Source: Burkholderiales bacterium (GTDB lineage: Bacteria > Pseudomonadota > Gammaproteobacteria > Burkholderiales > Casimicrobiaceae). Taken from it: a stretch of 38,683 nucleotides of DNA. A program made the translations under genes and the position numbers. Below the pieces are notes generated by a model. That model did no database searches. It saw nothing but the letters and a program-made list of their open reading frames with translations, and was not told where the DNA came from. The DNA lies in assembly GCA_025927765.1 (NCBI GenBank), contig JAICKU010000034.1, positions 1-38,683 on the forward strand, in the 5' to 3' direction. Of this stretch, positions 16,863 to 24,974 are shown in pieces (position 1 is the stretch's first letter; each line of letters starts with the position of its first letter).

Positions 16863-18293
16863 ATGATGCGTACGCTCTTCCTGCAGGCGCCGTCGTTCGA
16901 CGGCTTCGACGGCGGCGCCGGTTCGCGCTATCAGGCACGGCGCGAGATCCGCTCGTTCTGGTATCCGACGTGGCTCGCGCAGCCGGCGGCACTCGTCGCG
17001 GGCAGCAAGCTCGTGGACGCCCCGCCGCACGGCCTTGCACTCGACGACGTGCTCGCGGGCGTGCGCGATTTCGACCTCGCCGTGCTGCACACGTCGGCGC
17101 CGTCGTTCGCGTCCGACGTGCGCACGATCGAGGCGATGAAGGCCGCGCATCCGTCGCTCAAGGTGGGCCTCGTGGGCGCGAAAGTGGCGGTCGATCCGCA
17201 AGGCAGCCTCGAGTCGTCGCGCGCGATCGACTTCGTCGCCGGGAACGAGTTCGACTTCACGCTGAAGGAAGTGGCCGAGGGCCGCGACCTTGCATCGATC
17301 GACGGCCTGTCGTATCGCAATGAGGCGGATCGCATCGTGCACAACGCGCCGCGCGCGACGCTGACCGACATGGATGCACTGCCGTTCGTGACGCCGATCT
17401 ACCAGCGCGACCTCGACATCGACAGGTACTTCATCGGCTACCTGAAGCACCCGTACGTGTCGCTCTACACCGGGCGCGGATGCAAGTCGCGCTGCACGTT
17501 CTGCCTGTGGCCGCAGACGATCGGTGGCCACAAATACCGCACGCGCAGCGTCGGCCACGTGATCGACGAGATCGCATGGGCGCAAAAGGCGATGCCGCAG
17601 GTGAAGGAGTTCTTCTTCGACGACGACACGTTCACCGACGACCTGAAACGCGCCGAGGCGATCGCGCGCGAACTCGGCAAGCTCGGCGTCACGTGGTCGT
17701 GCAACGCCAAGGCGAACGTGCCGCGCGACACGCTGAAGGTGATGCGGGACAACGGCCTGCGGCTGCTGCTCGTCGGTTACGAAAGCGGCAACCAGCAGAT
17801 CCTCTTCAACATCAAGAAGGGCATGCGCGTCGAATTCGCGCGCCGCTTCACCAAGGACTGCCACGACCTCGGCATCACGATCCACGGCACGTTCATCCTC
17901 GGCCTCCCCGGCGAGACGAAGGAGACGATCGAGGAGACGATCCGCTTCGCGACCGAGATCAATCCGCACACGATCCAGGTGTCGCTCGCCGCACCCTACC
18001 CCGGCACGTTCCTGCACAAGCAGGCGCTCGAGAACGGCTGGCTCGACGATGCGCACGCCGACCTCGTCGACGCGCACGGCGTGCAGATCGCGCCGCTCCA
18101 CTACCCGCACCTGTCGCACACCGAGATCTTCGATTCGGTGGAGACGTTCTACCGGCGATTCTATTTCCGCAGCGGCAAGATCGCATCGATCGTGGGCGAG
18201 ATGGTGAGAAGCCCCGAAATGATGAAGCGGCGGTTGCGCGAAGGCGTCGAGTTCTTCCAGTTCCTGCGCGAGCGCCGGCAGGCCACAAGCTGA
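16863..18293 (+). CDS. hpnJ: Hopanoid radical SAM enzyme HpnJ
   Basis: The product is 476 aa, starting at tandem ATGs (16863 or 16866). HpnJ is a B12-binding-type radical SAM enzyme that converts glucosaminyl-bacteriohopanetetrol into the cyclitol ether. The N-terminal half resembles a cobalamin-binding domain (DLAVLHTSAPSFASDVRTIE, GLVGAKVAVDP). The radical SAM cluster motif is CX3CX2C in GCKSRCTFCLWP, with Cys at about 207, 211 and 214. Downstream are EFFFDDDTFTDD and GTFILGLPGETKETIEETIR, both normal for the family. It lies between hpnI (5 bp) and hpnL (16 bp), so the three genes form one operon. Confidence 0.93.
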   Translation: MMRTLFLQAPSFDGFDGGAGSRYQARREIRSFWYPTWLAQPAALVAGSKLVDAPPHGLALDDVLAGVRDFDLAVLHTSAPSFASDVRTIEAMKAAHPSLKVGLVGAKVAVDPQGSLESSRAIDFVAGNEFDFTLKEVAEGRDLASIDGLSYRNEADRIVHNAPRATLTDMDALPFVTPIYQRDLDIDRYFIGYLKHPYVSLYTGRGCKSRCTFCLWPQTIGGHKYRTRSVGHVIDEIAWAQKAMPQVKEFFFDDDTFTDDLKRAEAIARELGKLGVTWSCNAKANVPRDTLKVMRDNGLRLLLVGYESGNQQILFNIKKGMRVEFARRFTKDCHDLGITIHGTFILGLPGETKETIEETIRFATEINPHTIQVSLAAPYPGTFLHKQALENGWLDDAHADLVDAHGVQIAPLHYPHLSHTEIFDSVETFYRRFYFRSGKIASIVGEMVRSPEMMKRRLREGVEFFQFLRERRQATS

Positions 18294-18309
18294 TCGCGCG
18301 CGGCGTGCG

Positions 18310-19308
18310 ATGAAGAAGCTCGCGCGCGTGCTCGCCGTGCTGGGGCTCATCGTCGCGGCGGCGCTGTTCGCGCGGCAGAACGTCGCGCGCATCGGCCACC
18401 TCGTCGTCGACGCGATTCCGGGGCTGATGCTCGCCGCGGCGTTTCACGTCGTGCCGATGGTCGCGAACGCGTTCGCGTGGAAACACCTGTTTCCGCGGCC
18501 CGACCGGCCTGGCATTCCCGTGCTGCTGTACGCAATCTGGGTGCGCGAATCGGTGAACGGCGTGCTGCCCGTCGCGCGCATCGGCGGCGAGATCGCGGCC
18601 TATCGCATCCTGCTGCACCACATCGCGTCGCGTACGCAGGTGGCGGCGAGTCTCGCGGCCGACGTCGCGCTGTCGGTGCTGTCGCAGGCGGTGTTCGCGC
18701 TGCTCGGCCTCGCGATGCTGTTCGCCGCGGGCCACGGCGGCCCGTTCGCGGAGCACCTCGCCACCGCCGTCGCGGTGCTGCTCGTCGCCGGCGCCGCGTT
18801 CATGATCGCGCAGCGCGCGGGCGCGCTCGCCGGCATCGCCGGCCTCGTCGAGCGCGTTTTCTCGGGGCGCATGGAGGCCCTGCACGCCCGCGCGCTTCGC
18901 CTCGACCGCGCGATCCGCGACGTGCACGCGCGTCACGTCGACGTCGTCGCGTGCCTCGGTTTCCAGATCGCCGCGTGGGTGCTCTCCGCCGGCGAGACAT
19001 GGATCGCGCTGCATTTCCTCGGCGCACCACGCAGCATTCCGGAGGCGCTCGCGATCGAGGCCACCGTGCAGGCCATCAACAGCGCGGCGTTCGTCGTGCC
19101 CGCCGCGATCGGCGTGCAGGAAGGCGCCTTCGTGCTGATCGGCGGCATCATGGGCCTCGACGCGACGACCGCGCTCGCGCTCGCCGCGGCACGCAGGCTC
19201 CGCGACATCGCGATCTACCTGCCCGGGCTCGTCGCGTGGCATTACGCGGAGACGAAGAAGCGGGACGGGGGAAGCGATGCGAGCGACGAGCACGCCTCTA
19301 GAGTCTGA
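18310..19308 (+). CDS. hpnL: Hopanoid-associated integral membrane protein HpnL
   Basis: The product is 332 aa from the ATG at 18310. It has seven or eight hydrophobic segments and belongs to the lysylphosphatidylglycerol synthase/AglD-like membrane family that includes HpnL. Recognisable blocks are WVRESVNGVLPVARIGGEIA, GFQIAAWVLSAGETWIALHFL and INSAAFVVPAAIGVQEGAFVL. The role of HpnL is not established; relatives suggest lipid flipping or modification. It ends two bases before the stop of the convergent hpnN gene, leaving no room for a terminator. Confidence 0.9.
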   Translation: MKKLARVLAVLGLIVAAALFARQNVARIGHLVVDAIPGLMLAAAFHVVPMVANAFAWKHLFPRPDRPGIPVLLYAIWVRESVNGVLPVARIGGEIAAYRILLHHIASRTQVAASLAADVALSVLSQAVFALLGLAMLFAAGHGGPFAEHLATAVAVLLVAGAAFMIAQRAGALAGIAGLVERVFSGRMEALHARALRLDRAIRDVHARHVDVVACLGFQIAAWVLSAGETWIALHFLGAPRSIPEALAIEATVQAINSAAFVVPAAIGVQEGAFVLIGGIMGLDATTALALAAARRLRDIAIYLPGLVAWHYAETKKRDGGSDASDEHASRV

Positions 19309-19310
19309 CC

Positions 19311-22061
19311 CTACTTTCGCTGCGGGCGTCCGAGCAATGCCGGCAGGAACAGCAGCGCGGTGACGAGCGTCCACCCGAGAGAAATCGCGAGGAGCTCGCC
19401 CATGCTCGCGGTGCCCGGGTGCGCGGACAGCCACAGGCTGCCGAACGCGGTGCCCGTCGTGAGCCCGCTCATGATCACCGCGCGCGTGAGGCTCGACTGC
19501 AGCGGATGCATGCGCCCCGCGCGCCACGCCATCACGAAGTAGATGTTGAAGGCGACGCCGATGCCGAACAGCAGCGGCAGCGCGATGATGTTCTCGAAAT
19601 TGAGCGGCAAGCCCACGACGACGCAGGTGGCGAGCGTGCACAGCGCCGACAGCAGGAGCGGCAGCAGCGTCACGATCACGTCGCGCGTGCGCCGCAGCGT
19701 GAACGCGAGGATCAGCGTGATCGACACGAACGCGAAGAGCCCCGCCTGCAGGAACGAGCCGATGATCGTGCGGCTCGACGCGTCGATCGACACCGGCGCG
19801 CCGGTCGCATCCGGCGCGACGGCCTCGACGGCCGTCACGAAGCGGTGCAGCGCCACGTTGTCGCCCATGTCGCCTTTCGGGTAGACCTCGACGCGCGCAC
19901 GTCCGTCCGCCGTGACCCAGTCGCGCCGAAGCGATTGCGGCAGCGACGCGAGTGTCACCCGCTCGGCCTGCATCGCGCTTCGCAACCGGTCGAGCGTGAT
20001 CGCAAGGCCCGGCATCAACGTGTCGCGCGCGCGGACACGCGCAGCTTCCGGCGCGTGGGCAAGGGTGCGCAGCGCGCCGCCGACGCGCGCTGCGGGCATG
20101 GCGAACGGCGCGCCGCCCGCGGCCTTCGCCGCTTCGTCGAGTCGCATCGACGCCTGCAAGAGCGCTTCGACCACCTGCGCGTCCGTGGGCGGTGGCCGGG
20201 TCTGCTGCGGCTCCAGCGTCGGCCCGAGGAGCATGGCCGCATCCTGGATGGCCGCGAGCTTCGCCTCCTGATCCTCGGGCACGAACGTCGCAAGCGACAG
20301 CACGTGATCGACTTCGGGCAGTTTTTCGAGCCGTGTGGCGAGATGCTTCGCGTCGTCGAGCGACGGAGCGAGCACGTCGATCGTGTCGGGAGACGTGGCC
20401 GTGTCCTTCATGAGATCGAGCAGCGTCGCGACCGATTCGGATTGCGGGCTTCGCAAATGCAGCGGATTGAAGTCGAACGACAGGTCGCGCAGCAGCACGA
20501 GCGAGGCGATCGCGAGCGCTGCGCCGATGCCGAGCACGAGGTCGCGGTGGCGAAGCAGCAGCCGGTCGATCGGTGCAAACGATGCGAAGCCGACTTCGCC
20601 GCGTTCGCCGCGCGGCCGCAGCAGCACGACGAGTGCGGGCAGCACGGTGATGCTCGCGACGAACGCGATGATCATCCCCGTGCCGGCGATGACGCCGAGC
20701 TCGGACACGCCGCGAAACTCGGTCGGCACGAACGCATAGAAGCCCGCGGCCGTTGCCGCCGCGGCGAGCGCGAGCGCGCTGCCGACCTCGCCGGCCACGT
20801 CGCGGATCGCGTGCATCAGGTTGCCGGTGGCGTGGCGGCGCGCACGGTACGCCACCGCGAACTGGATGCCGAAGTCGACGCCGAGCCCGACGAACAGCAC
20901 GGCGAACGCGACCGAGATCAGGTTGTAGGCGCCGAACACCGCGAGCCCGAACGCACCGGTCAGCACGAGCCCGATCGCGAGGCTCACGAGAATCGCGACG
21001 ATCAGCCGCCACGAATGAACGGCAAGCCACAGGAGCAGGATCACGACGACGAGCGTCACCGACATGTTGAGCGCGGCGCCGTCGGCGAGCGTCGCGAACT
21101 CCTCGTCGGCGAGCGGCACGGGGCCGGTCAGCCGCACCCGCACGCCGGGCGTCGCATCGAGGCCGAGCGCGTGCACCGCGTTGCGGATGGCGTTCGTCGC
21201 GTCCGCGCCGGGCATCAACGCCGTGTAGTCGAGCACGGGCCGCACGAGCACGAAGCGGCGCAGCGCCCGCGGATCGGGCGGTGCGCCGGTGAAGAGCGAT
21301 TGCCACGAGAACCGGGTCGGGTGGCCGGCGGCGATCGCCGACAGCGCGCCTGCCAACGCGTCGAGCGGCTTGACGAGTGCGCTCAAGGGAGACGTCGCTT
21401 CGTCATCGCCCGGGGTCTCCCGCGTGGCGGTCGGCATCGCGCGCGCGCCTGAAGCCGCAGGCGCACCCGAAGCATCCCCGCTCCCGCCCGACGGTTCCGC
21501 CCCGGTTGCACCGCGCAATGCTCCTTGCGCGATCAGGGCGAGCGCATCGGCGAGACCCCGCAGCGTCGGGTCGGCGGCGAGCGTCCCGAGCAGCGGCTGC
21601 GCGCCGATCAGCCGCTCCATCGTCTTCGCGACCTCGTCGGTCGGCTCGAACAGCAGGCCCTCCTGTGCGAAGAACGGTCCGCCATCGGGTCGCCAGACCT
21701 CCTGCAGCGTGTCGTGCAACGTGCCGAGACGTTCGGCGAGTTTCGCGCTCGCGGCTTCGGCGAGTTCCGGGGTCGCGCCGTCGACGACGATGGCGATCAG
21801 GTCGCTTCGCTGCGGAAACGCCTTCGCGAACGCGATCTCGCGCTGGCGCCATGGCACATTGCTCGAAATCAGCTTCGACGCATCGGTGTTGATCGCGAAG
21901 TTGTTCGCCGCGTAGAACCCGGCGCCGACGGCCACGGCGATGGCCGCGACGACCACCCACACCGCGCGCGATGCGCAGGCGATGATGGTGCGACGGATGG
22001 CGGACGCGATCGGGCGATCGGGTCCGCGCATGTCGCGCCAGCGCCAGCGTGTTCGCCTCAT
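19311..22061 (-). CDS. hpnN: Hopanoid RND transporter HpnN
   Basis: The product is 916 aa from the ATG at 22061, preceded by AGGATC. HpnN is an inner-membrane RND (MMPL-like) transporter needed to place hopanoids in the outer membrane, as shown in Rhodopseudomonas. Two pseudo-repeats each have one helix, a large periplasmic loop and five helices: first loop about 52-340, first helical bundle about 345-520, second loop and bundle to the end. SVAFAVLFVGLGVDFGIQFAVAYRAR and FENIIALPLLFGIGVAFNIY are the core helix-4 motifs. Residues about 181-224 form a Gly/Ala/Ser-rich insertion in the first loop. It is on the strand opposite its neighbours. Confidence 0.93.
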   Translation of the reverse strand: MRRTRWRWRDMRGPDRPIASAIRRTIIACASRAVWVVVAAIAVAVGAGFYAANNFAINTDASKLISSNVPWRQREIAFAKAFPQRSDLIAIVVDGATPELAEAASAKLAERLGTLHDTLQEVWRPDGGPFFAQEGLLFEPTDEVAKTMERLIGAQPLLGTLAADPTLRGLADALALIAQGALRGATGAEPSGGSGDASGAPAASGARAMPTATRETPGDDEATSPLSALVKPLDALAGALSAIAAGHPTRFSWQSLFTGAPPDPRALRRFVLVRPVLDYTALMPGADATNAIRNAVHALGLDATPGVRVRLTGPVPLADEEFATLADGAALNMSVTLVVVILLLWLAVHSWRLIVAILVSLAIGLVLTGAFGLAVFGAYNLISVAFAVLFVGLGVDFGIQFAVAYRARRHATGNLMHAIRDVAGEVGSALALAAAATAAGFYAFVPTEFRGVSELGVIAGTGMIIAFVASITVLPALVVLLRPRGERGEVGFASFAPIDRLLLRHRDLVLGIGAALAIASLVLLRDLSFDFNPLHLRSPQSESVATLLDLMKDTATSPDTIDVLAPSLDDAKHLATRLEKLPEVDHVLSLATFVPEDQEAKLAAIQDAAMLLGPTLEPQQTRPPPTDAQVVEALLQASMRLDEAAKAAGGAPFAMPAARVGGALRTLAHAPEAARVRARDTLMPGLAITLDRLRSAMQAERVTLASLPQSLRRDWVTADGRARVEVYPKGDMGDNVALHRFVTAVEAVAPDATGAPVSIDASSRTIIGSFLQAGLFAFVSITLILAFTLRRTRDVIVTLLPLLLSALCTLATCVVVGLPLNFENIIALPLLFGIGVAFNIYFVMAWRAGRMHPLQSSLTRAVIMSGLTTGTAFGSLWLSAHPGTASMGELLAISLGWTLVTALLFLPALLGRPQRK

Positions 22062-22168
22062 GATCCTGTCCCGGAATCGCTTTCGTGCACAATGAAGCTG
22101 TTGGAGGCGCGACGCACCGCGAGGGTTTTCCCGCGGGCGGACTGTTTTTGCGAACCCGGAGGCGGTTC
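22062..22168. promoter_or_regulatory. Divergent control region between hpnN and ispH
   Basis: These 107 bp lie between two divergent starts and must hold the promoters for hpnN and for ispH-hpnH. I could not pick out convincing -35 and -10 pairs by eye. GGAGG at 22158-22162, six bases before ATG 22169, is the ispH ribosome site and decides its start. Confidence 0.5.
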
Positions 22169-23185
22169 ATGCACTCCCATCAGGGAAATGTACGCCAACA
22201 GCCCGATTTTCCCCGCGGACAGGGCACGCCCGTGCGCGTGATGCTGGCGCAACCCCGCGGGTTCTGCGCCGGCGTCATCCGGGCCATCGACATCGTCGAG
22301 GAAGCGCTCGCCCGGTTCGGCGCCCCCGTCTACGTCCGCCACGAGATCGTCCACAACCGGCACGTCGTCGAAAGCCTGCGCGCAAAAGGCGCCCGCTTCG
22401 TCGAGCACCTATCCGAGGTGCCCGCCGGGTCGATCACCGTTTTCAGTGCCCACGGCGTGGCGCGCGCGGTCGAGGACGACGCCGCGACGCGAGGCCTGCG
22501 GGTGCTCGACGCCACGTGCCCGCTCGTCGCGAAGGTGCACGGCCAGGGCAAGCGTTACGTCGCACAGGGGCGTGTGGTCGTCCTGATCGGCCATGCCGGC
22601 CACCCCGAGGTCGAAGGCACGATGGGCCAGATTCCGGGTCCCGTGCTCCTCGTGCAGAACGAAGCCGACGTCGAGCGCCTCGAACTCGACCCGGCGACGC
22701 CTGTCGCATATGTGACACAGACGACGCTTTCAGTCGACGACACGCGCACCGTGATCGGAGCGCTGAAGCGCCGCTTCACCGACATCGTCGGTCCCGACAT
22801 CCACGATATCTGCTATGCGACGCAAAATCGCCAGACCGCCGTGCGCGAGCTCGCCAAGGTTGCCGACGTGATCCTCGTCGTCGGCGCGCGCAACAGCTCC
22901 AACTCCAACCGGCTGCGCGAAATCGGCGTCGAGTCGGGCGTGCCGAGCTACCTGATCGCCGACGGCAGCGAGCTCGATCCCGCATGGGTGCGCGGAGCGC
23001 GAACGATCGGCCTCACTGCCGGCGCCTCCGCCCCCGAGACGCTCGTGCTGGGCGTCATCGACGCGCTCGGCGCGCTCGGCCCCATCGATGTCGCCGCGCT
23101 GCCCGGCATCGAGGAGAAAGTCGAGTTCCGCCTGCCGCCCGAGCTCGCGCGCAATCGCGCCGAGCATCGCGCGAGCGCGACGTAG
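22169..23185 (+). CDS. ispH: 4-hydroxy-3-methylbut-2-enyl diphosphate reductase IspH
   Basis: The product is 338 aa. The ATG at 22169 is set by GGAGG six bases upstream; an ATG 84 nt earlier is in frame but has no site. IspH makes isopentenyl and dimethylallyl diphosphate in the last step of the MEP pathway. The three Cys ligands of its iron-sulfur cluster are in PRGFCAGV (Cys33), LDATCPLV and HDICYATQ. The substrate-binding blocks [20 protein letters not shown] and [12 protein letters not shown], plus TAGASAPE, are all intact. It is only 10 bp from hpnH, suggesting a cluster copy that boosts isoprenoid supply for hopanoids. Whether a second ispH exists elsewhere cannot be told. Confidence 0.96.
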   Translation: MHSHQGNVRQQPDFPRGQGTPVRVMLAQPRGFCAGVIRAIDIVEEALARFGAPVYVRHEIVHNRHVVESLRAKGARFVEHLSEVPAGSITVFSAHGVARAVEDDAATRGLRVLDATCPLVAKVHGQGKRYVAQGRVVVLIGHAGHPEVEGTMGQIPGPVLLVQNEADVERLELDPATPVAYVTQTTLSVDDTRTVIGALKRRFTDIVGPDIHDICYATQNRQTAVRELAKVADVILVVGARNSSNSNRLREIGVESGVPSYLIADGSELDPAWVRGARTIGLTAGASAPETLVLGVIDALGALGPIDVAALPGIEEKVEFRLPPELARNRAEHRASAT

Positions 23186-23195
23186 GCCGCGCACG

Positions 23196-24338
23196 ATGGC
23201 GATACCCTTCCTGCAACAGGCGAAGATCGGCGGCTACATCCTGCGCCAGCAGATGGCGCGCCGCGAACGTTATCCGCTCGTGCTGATGCTCGAGCCCCTC
23301 TTCCGCTGCAACCTCGCCTGCGCGGGCTGCGGCAAGATCGACTATCCGAAGGAGATCCTCGACCGGCGGCTGTCGGTGGCCGAATGCCTCGAGGCCGTCG
23401 ACGAATGCGGCGCGCCCGTCGTGTCGATCGCCGGCGGCGAGCCGCTGCTGCACAAGGAGATCCAGGAGATCGCCGAGGGCATCGTTGCGCGGAAGACGTT
23501 CGTGTACCTCTGCACGAACGCGCTCCTGATGAAGAAGCGCCTGTCGCGCTTCACGCCGAGCCCGTACTTCGTGTGGTCGGTGCACTTGGACGGCGATCGC
23601 GAGATGCACGACGCGTCGGTGTGCGAAACCGGCGTCTACGATCGAGCGGTGGAGGCGATCGGCGAAGCGAAGGCGCGCGGCTTTCGCGTCAACATCAACT
23701 GCACACTCTTCAACAACGCCGATCCTGCGCGCGTCGCGTCGTTCTTCGACAAGGTCAGGGACATCGGCATCGACGGCATCACGGTGTCACCCGGCTACGC
23801 GTACGAGCGCGCGCCCGACCAGGAGCATTTCCTGACGCGCACGAAGACGAAGGAGCTCTTTCGCGACATCCTGCGCCGCGGTCGCGGCGGTCGCGCATGG
23901 TCGTTCAGCCAGTCGAGCCTGTTCCTCGATTTCCTCGCCGGCAACGAGGAATACCGCTGCACGCCGTGGGGCAACCCGACGCGCAACCCGTTCGGGTGGC
24001 AACGGCCGTGCTACCTGCTCGGCGAAGGCTACGCGAAGACGTTTCGCGAGCTGATGGAAACCACCGACTGGGATTCGTACGGCACCGGCAATTACGAGAA
24101 GTGCGCGAACTGCATGGTGCATAGCGGCTACGAGGCGACGGCCGTCACGGATTCGGTGCGCCATCCGTTGAAGGCACTCGGCGTCAGCCTGCGCGGCGTG
24201 CGCACCGAAGGGCCGATGGCGCCGGAGATTCCGCTTTCGAAGCAACGTCCCGCGCAGTACGTGTTCTCACGGCACGTCGAGCAGGAGCGCGCGCGCATCC
24301 AGGCCGAGGCGAAGTCCCAGGCGTCGCCGTCCGCGTAG
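23196..24338 (+). CDS. hpnH: Adenosylhopane synthase HpnH (radical SAM)
   Basis: The product is 380 aa from the ATG at 23196. HpnH joins an adenosyl group to diploptene to give adenosylhopane, the first side-chain step. The radical SAM motif is CX3CX2C in FRCNLACAGCGKID, with Cys at 38, 42 and 45. SIAGGEPLLHKEIQEI binds SAM, and VYLCTNALLMKKRL, VWSVHLDGDREMHD and INCTLFNN follow as expected. The C-terminal Cys-containing region (KCANCMVHSGYEATAV) is also conserved. It shares an operon with ispH. Its 3' end overlaps the 3' end of the convergent hpnG by 72 bp. Confidence 0.96.
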   Translation: MAIPFLQQAKIGGYILRQQMARRERYPLVLMLEPLFRCNLACAGCGKIDYPKEILDRRLSVAECLEAVDECGAPVVSIAGGEPLLHKEIQEIAEGIVARKTFVYLCTNALLMKKRLSRFTPSPYFVWSVHLDGDREMHDASVCETGVYDRAVEAIGEAKARGFRVNINCTLFNNADPARVASFFDKVRDIGIDGITVSPGYAYERAPDQEHFLTRTKTKELFRDILRRGRGGRAWSFSQSSLFLDFLAGNEEYRCTPWGNPTRNPFGWQRPCYLLGEGYAKTFRELMETTDWDSYGTGNYEKCANCMVHSGYEATAVTDSVRHPLKALGVSLRGVRTEGPMAPEIPLSKQRPAQYVFSRHVEQERARIQAEAKSQASPSA

Positions 24339-24974
24339 AAGCGCGCCGAACGCAAGTCCCGAGTCGATCGCCGTCTGCGGCAGGCGCAGCCAATCCGCAG
24401 GGTTTGTCGCGAATGCCCGGATGACGCGCACGACGTCGACACGGCCGCCGGCACCGAGCGCCGCGGACACCGCGGCCGGCAGCGCATGACCCACCGGATC
24501 GGCCACCACGCGAAACACCGCGAACGGCAGCGCGTGCGCACGCGCGATCCGCGCCGCGATGTGCGATTCGGTGTCGACGGCCAGTGCCTGCGTACGTGCA
24601 TGCAGCGCGCGCTTCGCGTCGACGTCGACGAGCGGCGCGTCGACCGAGGCGATATCGCCGGCGCGTGCATCGGGCATCGCTTCGCGAAGGGCTGCGACCC
24701 ACCGTTCGTCGCACGGATGATCGCCGTCGTCGCCGATTACGCGCCCGGGGATCACCGGCGTGCCGGCGACGACGTCCGGCGCGAGGCCGCCCGCAATGCC
24801 AAAGCTCATCACCGCCGCCGCGCCCTGCGCGATCTCGCGCTCGAGCCCGGCTGCGAGTCGTTGCGCATCCATGCCGCCCGCCACGCAACGCACGTGTGGC
24901 CCCGCGGCAATGCGTGCCTCGAACGCGAGGCCGGTGGCGACGACGACGAAGCGTTCGTCGGTCGTGGAATTCAC
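24267..24974 (-). CDS. hpnG: Hopanoid nucleoside phosphorylase HpnG
   Basis: The product is 235 aa starting at a GTG (24974) that overlaps the TGA of shc. HpnG resembles MTA/SAH nucleosidases and cleaves adenine from adenosylhopane, giving phosphoribosylhopane or ribosylhopane. Visible blocks are RFVVVATGLAFEARIAAG, AAAVMSFGIAGGLAPDVVAG, and the ADTESH-like AVDTESHIAARIARAHALPF, which corresponds to the substrate-binding region of the nucleosidase family. FRVVADPVGHALP follows. The gene extends 72 bp into the end of convergent hpnH, and its last 25 residues are basic and non-conserved-looking. Confidence 0.9.
   Translation of the reverse strand: MNSTTDERFVVVATGLAFEARIAAGPHVRCVAGGMDAQRLAAGLEREIAQGAAAVMSFGIAGGLAPDVVAGTPVIPGRVIGDDGDHPCDERWVAALREAMPDARAGDIASVDAPLVDVDAKRALHARTQALAVDTESHIAARIARAHALPFAVFRVVADPVGHALPAAVSAALGAGGRVDVVRVIRAFATNPADWLRLPQTAIDSGLAFGALLRGRRRLGLRLGLDARALLLDVP

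Noticed and set aside
14077-17323. Search for an hpnK-like gene hidden in alternative frames near hpnI and hpnJ
   Set aside because: No frame shows YdjC-like motifs; all overlapping frames are Arg-rich shadows.
19301-19313. CTCTAGAG palindrome at the hpnL/hpnN junction
   Set aside because: Eight bases only, partly inside coding sequence, with no sign of a repeat or terminator.
17959-21306. A 1115-codon minus-strand open frame spanning hpnL and hpnN
   Set aside because: It is a shifted-frame and antisense shadow of hpnN, hpnL and hpnJ; its composition is almost all Arg, Ala and Gly.
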